From Agapanthus africanus (lineage: Eukaryota > Streptophyta > Magnoliopsida > Asparagales > Amaryllidaceae), in the NCBI GenBank assembly GCA_030015575.1, contig CM057342.1, forward strand, positions 618,789,348-618,853,347: 64,000 bases of DNA, written 5' to 3'. A model generated the notes under the pieces. That model saw only the letters and a list, made by a program, of their open reading frames with translations, was not told the DNA's origin and ran no database searches. Positions within the stretch are counted from its first letter, which is position 1. Each line of letters starts with the position of its first letter. Positions 54,585 through 64,000 of this stretch are shown here, in pieces. The position numbers were made by a program, and so were the translations under genes.

Positions 54585-57365
54585 ATCTCCCACTTGCATT
54601 AGGGCCATCTGATAGCAGTGGTTGTAGTATCTCATACTCAACCATCCCATAATAGTCTCTCTCTGGGAAAAGGCCTTTGTGAGTGGATCCGCCGTGTTGT
54701 CCTCTGAGTCTACTCTCCTTACCTCGATCTCCTTGGAGATCAGCCATCTCCATGATCAGGTGATACTGCCTTAGAATACGTCTGGATCACTGATGGGACA
54801 GACGTTCCTTGGCATAAGCCACAACTCCATTGTCACACATTGGGAGGAACTAAGTTCATCTCATGAACTAATATACACCTAGACAGCCTCTTTGGTAGCA
54901 TTTTAAGTAGCGATGTATCTAGCCTTTATCGTTTAGTATGCCACGGTATCTAGCTTGGAACTCTTCCAACATACCGTCCCTTTACTGAGGGTAAAGACAA
55001 TTCCTGTGACTGACTTTCAGTCGTCCTTATCATCCTGGAACCTTTCCAGTGATTCTCCCCAGGATCGATTGATACCATCTCACTACAACTAGTGAGTATC
55101 CTAACATCCAATTAGATCTATCTCATAGATCCAAAACTCAGGATTTAGGTGGTATCACTTAGATCCTATATGGAGAATCATCGTGATAAGCGGAGATTGA
55201 CCGAGCGTAGCATAGAAAACTTCTTCCCCATCAAGAGTATGTCATCCATGTACTCTATGAGGATCACCACCATACTCCCTACTAACTTTTTGTATATACA
55301 AGGTTCATCTTCCATTTTGATGATGTCAAACTCTTTGACTAACTCATCAAAACAGACGTTCCAACTCCGCGATGCCTGCTTTATCACATAAAACATGTTG
55401 CACACATTTCCGCTGCTCCCACTGTCTACGAAGCCCTCTGACTGTGTACTTATAGACTCTCTCCTCTAAAATATCATTTTAGAAAAGCAGTCATGACACC
55501 CAATCACCAGATATCGTAGTCATGGTATGTAGCCGTGGCAAGTAGGATCCGGATGGACTTAAGCATAGCTACTGGAAAATGTTTCATCATTATCCACACC
55601 TGGTCGATGACGAAAACCTTTAACAAGTCTAGCTTTGAAAGTCTCAACTTTTCCATGTACACCAAGTAATCTTCTCAAGATATACTTGCTGCTGATGGGG
55701 ATTTAACCCTTCAGATATAGCAACCAAAGTCCATACTTTGTTGGTGTATATGGATTCCATCTCAGATCGCTAAGCATCCAGCCATTCTTACAGAGTCCCA
55801 CTCCTGATGGCCAGCTCGAAACTAGTTGGGTCATTATCTCATGATGCAATCCTTGCTCCCACTGTCATAGAGAAACCGAAGTATCTCTCAGGTGGGTGAG
55901 GAACCCTACCAGATCAGCGGAGAGGCTGAGGTTCGTCGGGGACTATTGAATCCTTTGGTTCTGTCAAATCATCAGCTGCAGTTTTGTATAGCTGGAACTT
56001 CTTCCAGTTCTACAGAACTCACCTTGCCTCGATTTTGTCCGGATTTTGCTTTTGACATAGGCCGGACAGTCCCAAATCTTAACTTACTTAAGAGATAGGC
56101 TCTTCCCATACCATATCTTATATGGAGTGGTAGGCACTGATTTGATTCGAACCCAATTCAATAGGTATGCAGCCTCTCAAGTGCATAACCCCCAAAGGAA
56201 AAAGGTAACTCAGTAGTACTCATCATAGAGCGCACCATATCTCATGGGGTGCTATTGCTCCGCCCCGATATACCATCGTGTTATGGTGTATTCGAAGGAG
56301 TAATGCTGAGAGAGAATCTCATTCTCCTTTAGTAGTCCAGGAATTCCGTGCTCAAGTATTCTCCTCCTTGATCTCATCAAAGGACATAATACTTATACCC
56401 GTATTTTGGTTCTCTACTTCTAATTTATATTCTGTGAATATCTCAAAAGGTTTGGGCGTATGTTTCAACATGAACATATGTCTGAATCTTGAGAGATCAT
56501 CAGAGAATGTAATGAAGTACAAAGAACCGGTCTTGACATGTGTAGACATGGGACCTTTATACATCAACATGTATCATCCCAAGAGTTCACTAACTCTTTC
56601 TCTGTTTCCAATAAACAGAGCTATGGTCATCTTATCTCTGTGACATGACCGGCAAGTTTCACCAGATGTAAATTCAAACTAATTTAAATATGCATCTAAA
56701 TGTAACTTCAGCCAGTCGGGTCGCATTGATATGATCTAGTCTACAATGCCTCAAGAAGGATTCGTTCATTTCTGAACTCTTCCTCTTGTGTGTGTTCTGT
56801 ATACTAAGAACTGTGATTTGGTTTAGAACGTCAATGCTTTTAAATAACGTGCCTGAACCGATCAACTATTGATATAGGAAATGTGCAAAACATTATCCAA
56901 CAATACAAAATTATATCATTCTTTACTAATAAAGAGACTGATATGATTTTGTATATCAGGTTCGGTATCTAATAGCATTTGTTCAGAATCAATGTATTTG
57001 TAATACAGGGTGACAGTGACCAACAGACTTGGCTGCAACACTTGCACTGTTTTCTGTCTCATGAAACTTATCACCCGTTCTCAGTTCTCTACCTTTCTGT
57101 AGCCCATGTAACAAATTACATATGCGGGATCCTGATCCGGTATCAAATACCCAGGACGTAAAGGATATTGAGAAACAGTTCTGTGTAATGAGATGATGCA
57201 TCAACATGCACTTTCTTCGTTTAGGCGGCACGGGAATTCTGGTAATCCCCTATTTCCTGCTCTGTCTTATAACAATTATAAGTTGGAGCGGGACCAACGT
57301 TCCCCAGCGCAGTATAACAAGCGGGTTCGGTCAATTCATCCGTATTATTATCTTGATTAAGGCGT
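54585..57365 (-). pseudogene. Copia C gag-pol remnant
   Basis: The expected start codon is lost (ATG became ATA at about 57368, VATISRLNQDNNTDELTEP). The protease region has CFSISFTSWVFDTGSGSRI. Pre-integrase is at 56865-56690 (GTLFKSIDVLNQ, CRLDHINATRLAE), and an integrase piece at 56570-56352 reads THVKTGSLYFITFSDDLSRF. RT at 55405-55178 reads QASRSWNVCFDELVKEFDII, and the active site reads EYMDDILLMG. RNase H is largely deleted, as in A. Many frameshifts; no product. Confidence 0.85.
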
Positions 57366-58921
57366 GATATGGTCGCTACCTGGAGAGAGAGAGAAGAAAA
57401 CACTCTGCGTGCGCTCTTGCAAGATCAGATTGGTTATTATTTTATCTAATCAGGATGGCTCCCACTGTTTTTTATCAAATCTTCCTTCAAACCCTAAAAG
57501 GAAAGACTAACCGGGATTAATTACACGCTACAAGTTCGCCAATCTTTCAGCCAGGCCGGTGTCGGTACTTTGAGGGAGGTGCCCCGTGGTTTCGCACGGA
57601 CCTAATTAAAGTAAACCTCATTTTCCCAGAGACGTAATCTCGTTGACACCTTTCTAGACACCTAATCGATCGGCTAATTGTAATGTGTAAAACTCTCCCA
57701 GGAGTAACAATTACTCGCAGCGGGTATCGGGATCCAACTATCTCATAGAAGGTATGTAATCTCATTGCAAATTTCAACACTTGAAATTCCCGATAATATT
57801 TTGCCCCAAACGATCTATGACCTTGACAAGGTCAACAAACCATAGACCGTAAGTCAAGTTCAACCCGTCATTTCTTAATTGAATTAAACCCACCCGCACG
57901 ACCCTTGACAAGGTCAACAAGGCCGTACGACTACCCTAATCCAATCTGCATCATATACATAAGCAGATAAATACTGGTCAGCTACCGCACACTGCGCCTT
58001 AACAAGGTCAACAAACGCAGCACGAATACTAAGCAGGACTTATCTGAAATGACGGAGGGCTACGACAGGTTTTTCTGAAAACCTATTGCGTAATGAACTT
58101 GATATCGTTGTAGAATCAAATGATTTTAAAATGGAGTGTCTTTGAGGCTTTTCTAGTTTTGCTAAAAGGGTCACTCCCGGTGAAGGGATCGTCGGCGCTT
58201 TCCTCGTCGAATGAGGTGCAGGATATATCATATATATCACTATGCAAAGCAAGAACTATAGAAACAATCAAAAGACAAACCGAGGGTTGTAGCATTTGCC
58301 AGTCATTGCCAAATGGGTCACTCCCGGTGAAGGGATCTCGGCCCTTTCCTCATCGAATAAGGTGCAGGATGTTCTACAAGGAACACCGCGATGCAAAGAA
58401 CTGTAGCTACCTGTTTTTGAAAATTCGATTCCACAACATCTTTTAGATTTCTTTTCTTTCATTAATCATATTAATGAAGTCCCATCATTTAAGTACCTAA
58501 ACATCACAGATAAATACGACGTACACTTATGCCATCCGCATTCGTCTCGATGTCCCCTCGTGCACCGTTAGGTTAGGTAACTAACGGCAGAGCGGGGCAG
58601 GGCTAGCACGGGTGTAAAACATAAGTAACGTCTATATAATATATCATATATACTATATACAGTATCTATCACAGAACATCAAATGATCACATCACAGATA
58701 TCGCAGCAGAAAAAACATATATGAAATATTGGATATACAAGGACGTCCGTGTTTTCAATACGAGCCAGTATAAAACACGGATTCCACAGTCGTGATGAAT
58801 AGACAAACCCACATCCCTAGACCCCTACGATAGCGGCGAGTAACACTGCCAATTCTAGAGTCAGGAGACCCGGACTCGACTCCTCGAGATGGTCTCCCCC
58901 TGGACCCTAGAACCCGGTTAC
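57366..58921 (-). other. Leader of Copia C, truncated by CACTA2
   Basis: Homologous to 5168-6620 of A: pyrimidine tract and acceptor-like CCAGGTAG|CGACC, stem-loop cluster, and the ~147-bp duplication (GGGTCACTCCCGGTGAAGGG at 58168 and 58315). It ends at CTAGAACCCGGTTACTT, where A continues with GTGCTCCCC. The primer site and 5' LTR are missing. Confidence 0.78.
57811..58084 (-). other. Conserved stem-loop cluster in the Copia C leader
   Basis: Stems on plus. 57811-57849: CG.TCTATG with CATAGA.CG. 57895-57929: CGCACGACC with GGCCGTACG, 7 of 9 pairs. 57992-58020: CTGCG with CGCAG. 58067-58084: AGGTTTT with AAAACCT. Loops share CCTT.ACAAGGTCAACAA. AAATGACGGAGGGCTACGAC precedes the last stem. 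Confidence 0.7.
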
Positions 58922-58924
58922 TTT

Positions 58925-59103
58925 CCGCTGGTTCTCCGTGTACAAAGATAGATTAGATGTTCATTTCAACGTTGCTTCACAGCTTTGAAATGATTATCTA
59001 TTCTATTACAGTGTACTCGGAGAACAGCGGGGAGGTGCTGCCGAAATTTACTCGAAACGGTTGAAAGCACAAGTGATGGGTGTTCGCTCTATACATTCTT
59101 AAT
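58925..59103 (+). repeat. Partial long inverted repeat upstream of CACTA2 TnpD
   Basis: One full arm (CTTTGAAATGATTATCTATT to CTATACATTCTTA) and about half of the other arm (from TCCGCTGGTTCTCCGTGTAC). Same sequence and place relative to TnpD as the repeats at 34733-34982 and 35316-35565, so the structure is an old feature of this CACTA family. Confidence 0.85.
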
Positions 59104-59335
59104 GGGATAAAAGCCTACCCCCGACAGCCGGAACACACACATACAATACGAATGCACAACAAGCGCATAATTAGAGAGTGATTCGAGATGTTCAAGTTAA
59201 AACCAATATATGCTCAACGACAAACGCACACACAAAGCATATACACGGATTTTCTCCTTTGTCGGTAACTATCCCGTTCTTATATTTCTTAATATAGTCA
59301 GCATAACCTACAATTTATATGTTATATAGTCTAAC

Positions 59336-62300
59336 ATGGCCCATGAGTACGTCAGAGTTAAGGACTGGATGTATGTGGATTGGCAACAACGTATGCAACC
59401 TAAGTTTTTCGCAGGAGTTGCTGCTTTCCTTGAATTTGCACACGCGCATAATAAGATCATAATAGAGAAGATTCTCTGTCCGTGCGATAGATGTGGCAAT
59501 AAGTACTGGCAGAAGGTAGAATTGGCAGAGCTTCATATTGTAAAATGTAGGTTTACTAGACTTTATACAATTTGGAAATATCACGGGGAAGGAGAAGAAT
59601 GCAGTACTGCGGCAGAAGAAGAAGGAGAACACGATAATGCGGCAGGAGAAGAAGAAGAATTCGGTAATGCGGCAGAAGGAGAAGACGGTAATTTATTTCC
59701 ATCAGAAGAAATGGAGGATATGGTAGAGGCTGCCCTAGGTGAATCTATTCGTACCGAAGATGACATTCCTTCCGGTCAAGGACCTCGTGCGGATAAATAT
59801 GAAAATTTCATGAATGATACTAGGAAACCAATTTATGAGAATGCGGAGTATTCCACCGTCTCATGGTTCGTCCAACTTTTCCAGATTAAGTGCCTAAATG
59901 GATGGAGCAACAAGTCATTCACAATGCTTCTTTCGTTCTTGAAAGATTCTATGCCTCCGGGAAATAACGTGCCCGACAGCTGGTACGGAGCCCAGAAGAT
60001 GATGTCTGATTTGGGTCTAAAGTGCAAGAAGATTCAAGCATGTCCTCAAAATTGCGTGATGTACCGGAAAGAAAATTCAGATTTGAAAGAGTGTCCAACA
60101 TGCGGAGAGGCCAGGTATAAACCGAAAGATTTTGATAAAAAGCCCGATATACCTGTCAAGATAGCACGATACTTTCCCATAACCAGAGGCTACAGAGGCT
60201 ATTCAGGTGCAAGAAAACAGCCGAGGCAATGATTTGGCATCACCGTGCTCCTCCAAGTGAAAATGGAAAAATGAGTCATCCAAGAGATTCACCGGCATGG
60301 AAGGATTTCGATAGGAGACACGCAATATTCAGTAGCGATCCTCGCAATGTCCAACTCGGACTGGCTACTGATGGCTTCTGCCCATTCAATTATATGGCTG
60401 GAAGTCATAGCACATGACCCGTTGTAATGATAATTTATAATCTGTCATCTTGGTTGGCTATGGACCAATCATACTTTATGATGCCTCTTCTTATCGACGG
60501 ACCAAACTCACCGGGAAACAATATTGACGTCTATCTCCAACCTCTGATCGAGGAGTTGAAATCTTTGTTTATTGATGGTGTAGAGACATATGATGCAAAC
60601 ACAAATACAACCTTCATACTGCGTGCGGCTCTAATGTGGACAATTAATGACTTTCCTGCGTATGGAATGCTATCAGGTTGGTCCGTACATGGTCACAAAG
60701 CATGTCCTCATTACCATGAACACACAACATCGAAATTCTTGAATTTTAGCAGGAAAGTTTGTTATTGCGGCCATCGACGTTTCCTGCCTCCAGACCACCC
60801 CTATAGGTTAGACACGGTTCACTTTGATGGTCATCAAGAGCTTCTTGGATCTCCATCCTCATTGTCCAGAGATGACGTGACTGCTAAATGGGATGGTTAC
60901 AATAATGTAACCTTCGGGATGGATCCGACGAAACAGGTCAAACCACCATTTTGGAACAAGTTAAGCATTTTCTTCGAGCTTCCGTACTGGTCTACAAATT
61001 CAGTGCGTCATTGTCTGGACGTCATGTATATAGAGAAGAGAGTATCAGAGCACATACTTAACTTGCTTCTTTGTAAAGACGGGAAATCGAAAGACAACTT
61101 GAATGCTCGGATGGATCTACAAGAGTGGGGAATAAGAAGTGAATTGCACCCTAGACCGGTAGCGGGTAAACCGGGCAAGTTTGTACTTCTCAATGCCGCT
61201 TATCATATGTCACAACCGGAGAAGAAAAGATTCCTGCAGGTGTTGCATGATTTGAAAGTTCCCACGGGTTTCTCAGGATCATTCATCAAGAAAATAAAAA
61301 TTGTGAAGGGCAAGATCGATGGGCTGAAAAGTCATGATCACCATGTTATCGTGGAGCACCTTCTTCTATTAGCCCTCAGGACTTCTTTCCCCGAATCGGT
61401 TGGTCTAGTAATCAACGACTTATGTTGTTTTTTCAGGGAGTTGTGTGCTAAAACACTGGAGGTTGTGACGGTGGATAAACTAGAAAATTCTATTGCGTTG
61501 ATATTTTGCAAGTTTGAGCGTATTTTCCCACCGTCATTCTTCGATATCATAATACACTTGACGGTTCATCTTGCAACTGAGGCGAAGTTAGCCAGACCGG
61601 TACAATATCGATGGATGTATCCCGTCGAGAGGTACGTGTAATTTTTCGTTTCGCGCAATTTATAAATTTATTGTTGTCCTATATGCCCGTATTTATTTAT
61701 TCAACATATTTTCATTAGGTACCTCTACACTCTTAAGAAGTATATACGCAATCAAAATCGACCAGAGGGTTCTATCATGCAAGGTTATCTTCTTGATGAA
61801 GCAATCACATTTTGTTCCCGCTATCTGGACGAGAATATTGAGATAAGGCTTAACCGGCCACGAAGAATTCAAGACGGGCCATATGGTAAAGCCGAGTATA
61901 AGAGGGTAGACACTATGTTTATCAACAAGATATACCGGTTTATCTTGCTTAATTGCGCATGTCTTGAACAAATTAAAGAGTAAGTTTTTTTGGATTAATT
62001 GTTATATCTGTGTTTGTGTGTGTATAAAATGATATAATATTAATGTCATCATTATTTGTCGAAAACAGAATTCATTTTAACGAGGTACGTGAGGGGCATC
62101 ATGATTGGAACGAAGAACGATTGGAAAAATATCATCAGGATAATTTTTGTGATTGGGTCACAGATCATGTAAGTTATTCGAATAACATTTTATTGCTATC
62201 AGTTTTAATCTAAACTTGTATCGTTATGTATTTGTCGTAAAATTTGTTTTGTTAGATCTACGATCCGAACTTGTCTGCATCATTTCTGAGTGATTCAAGA

Positions 62301-62981
62301 TGTTTAGCTCAATTTCCTAATACGGAGGTTGCATATTACAAAGGATTTGGTGTCCTTGGATACAAATTCGAAGTTAAGAACATAGAAACATCTAGAACCA
62401 CTCAGAATAGTGGGATTGCGACGGTAGGATCGGACGGTGTGATTTATTATGGGTACTTAAATTGTATACTCGGCATCCACTATCCCGGACGATCAGAACC
62501 CTTTTATATATTCCAGTGTACTTGGTACGATACGCGAACCGATACGGACAAGTGGAGAAGCAATCTTGGGACTTGGAAAGATGAATATGGATTGACCAGT
62601 GTGAACACACTTCGATTATACGGTCAGGAAGATCCGTTTATCTTTCCGAACCAAGCGTTCCAAGTATACTACTCACAGTGTTTGAAGCATCCGGGATGGA
62701 GTGTTGTATGCCGATGGAAACTCAGAGATGTCTACGATGTCCAAGAATTCGAGGACAGCGATGAGGACGAAGAAGAGAGAAGGCTTAAAGTGCTCCGACC
62801 GTCTGTTTCGAAGGACGGGTTGTCTTCGACCGATCATGAAGTTATATGGGTTAGAAATGACATCGACGATGAAATCCAAGTAGATATGTATAATACGCCC
62901 ACGAAACGAAAAAGGTTATCAGTAATGTTATATTATTACTTCACATTTTACGCTCTATACATATATAGTCAATACTTTTAA
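59336..62981 (+). pseudogene. CACTA2 TnpD transposase, all domains present but two lesions
   Basis: Exons: 59336-61631, 61719-61979, 62069-62168, 62256-62981, with GT-AG introns and matching phase. The start is MAHEYVRVKDWMYVDWQQRM (transposase-associated domain), then CPCDRCGNKYW, an acidic Glu/Ala region, and CPTCGEARY. Transposase_21 follows (SDPRNVQLGLATDGFCPFNY, PGNNIDVYLQPLIEEL with the conserved Asp residues, ALMWTINDFPAYGMLSGW). DUF4218 then covers HVIVEHLLLLALRTSFPES through WMYPVERYLYTLKKYIRN to FCSRYLDENIEI, and DUF4216 covers CILGIHYPGRSEPFYIFQC. Lesions are a 1-nt loss near 60184-60190 that shifts frame before KKTAEAMIWHH, and TGA at 60415-60417 where family members have Trp (SHST*PVV). 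It is otherwise open to its stop at 62979-62981. Confidence 0.88.
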
Positions 62982-63013
62982 TGATTGTCTAATGTGTCCA
63001 CGAACCGTTTATG

Positions 63014-64000
63014 ATGTCGGGAGCAGCGAGGGGCGGCAGGAGTTCCAGCCGCGGCAGAGGCAGAGGCAGAGCTGTTCTGCCACCCGGAGAGCTTCGTAGG
63101 GAGCTTCAGAGGGCCGGTCTTGCACCCAGATCGGAGACCCCTTCGGATGCCTCCTTCCGTATGGATTTTGCCACACCTCCAGGTATACTGCACGAATATC
63201 CATTTTGAATGTAATATTACAGATATTCATGCCTGTTTATATCAAAATTACTTATATTGTCAATGTTTGATTGTCTAGTTGTTGGTGATGCGTCCACATC
63301 TGGGACAGAGGCCACTCCCGCTCCTCCAGGTATGTTTACATATCATATAGTGCATGTATATTGATTTAGAATGCTATATCATAAATACACACACATTCCT
63401 TTTGCTCTTACTTAGCAATTTTTATTATTGTCTAGCTGTAGTTGGTGACACCACCGCACCTGCCGGTATGTTTATATATCCTATAGTGCATGCATATTGA
63501 TTTAGAACGTTATATTATTGATCTGCACATTCTTTTTGCAATTACTTATATAATCTATTTTTAATTGTCTAATTATAGGTGGTGCGTCCACATCTTCTGC
63601 AGGGGCCACTCCTGCCGCTTCCATACCATCCGCATCGTCTGCAGGTTAGTATGAATAAATATAAAATATTTATTCATTTTACATATGCTCTATAGAATAA
63701 ATATGAACTTTATGGAAATTTAGCATCAATGTTTATTTTCTAGTTGGATGGGATGTGTCCGCATCCGGGACCCCGGTTGTTCCTCACCGGAGGAACTATC
63801 GTCCTGCTCGTGCTGCTGCCCGGGCCCAGGCTCGTGCGATAGTCACCGGAGGTATATATCACACTTCAATTTTCGTTTAAGCTTGATTTTTTAATACAAC
63901 TTTGTCTTAATATTGATTGTCTTGATATTTCGTGCAGACGCAGGGCCTCCCCATCTCCAGAGGGGGACTCGAGGCCCGAATCAGTCCCATAGGCTGAGGC
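63014..64000 (+). CDS. CACTA2 TnpA-like protein, 5' exons (runs off window)
   Basis: Exons: 63014-63182, 63279-63329, 63436-63465, 63579-63644, 63744-63851, 63938-beyond 64000. Intron phases are 1 throughout, as in CACTA1, and no stop occurs. The start is MMSGAARGGRSSSRGRGRGR; the last visible residues are PHLQRGTRGPNQSHRLR. It has one copy each of the 51-nt and 30-nt exons that are doubled in CACTA1. Whether the remainder is intact cannot be seen. Confidence 0.8.

Larger units (their letters stand above)
58922..64000 (+). mobile_element. CACTA2: 5'-truncated CACTA element running off the window
   Basis: Homologous to CACTA1 read on its minus strand, in order: inverted-repeat segment (58925-59103), TnpD gene (59336-62981), TnpA-like exons (63014 on). 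No CACTA tip, TIR or subterminal array precedes it; it begins abruptly at TTTCCGCTGGTTCTCC, inside one arm of the long inverted repeat, next to Copia C leader. It shares 3-5 bp with the Copia sequence at the join, so this is a rearrangement and not an insertion end. Confidence 0.9.

Overview
The window is transposable-element DNA from a plant nuclear genome, and I found no host gene. The evidence for a plant is the mix of element types: Ty1/Copia elements with TGGTATCAGAGC primer sites, Ty3/Gypsy elements of Tat and Tekay type, two CACTA (En/Spm) DNA transposons with TnpD-like and TnpA-like genes, and an RTE-type LINE. I cannot name the species. Almost every coding region is broken by stops, frameshifts or deletions. 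The main exception is a 13-exon TnpA-like gene in the first CACTA element, which reads through without a break.

Layout. (1) Positions 1-27425 are a Russian-doll stack, all on the minus strand. A Tat-type Gypsy runs from its 5' LTR (26647-27425) through gag and start of protease (25797-26579), resumes at 14158 with late protease, RT, RNase H and integrase down to about 10421, and ends in an 86-bp tandem repeat at 1-157. A complete Copia element (A, 158-10415, target duplication GGGCT) sits in that tandem repeat. A Tekay-type Gypsy (18503-25796) sits in the Tat protease, and a further Copia (D, 14159-18502) sits in the Tekay RNase H. A large deletion then removed the rest of D, the rest of Tekay and part of the Tat protease. 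(2) 27426-29246 holds nothing I recognise. (3) 29250-37111 is CACTA1, bounded by CACTA/TAGTG ends and an ATA target duplication; its TnpD gene is internally deleted but its TnpA-like gene is intact. (4) 37474-41748 is a decayed Copia with a 2.6-kb solo LTR (38800-41433) inside its RT. (5) About 42480-45066 is a related LTR on the other strand, split by a truncated RTE LINE (42874-44228). (6) 45067-58921 holds three members of the same Copia family as A (B, B2, C), each inserted in the previous one in the same orientation. (7) 58922-64000 is the 5'-truncated CACTA2, with all TnpD domains present but one frameshift and one stop, followed by the first exons of its TnpA-like gene.

The most interesting signals are: a cluster of stem-loops in the leader of Copia A, C and D whose stems change by compensatory pairs while loops and an adjacent 20-nt block stay fixed; a long imperfect inverted repeat in front of the CACTA TnpD gene, amplified in tandem in CACTA1; a 292-bp tandem duplication that copied two symmetric phase-1 mini-exons in frame; repair scars with locally copied filler at two deletion junctions; and a Copia lineage (A, B, C) that appears to share loss of the gag capsid region yet moved after losing it.
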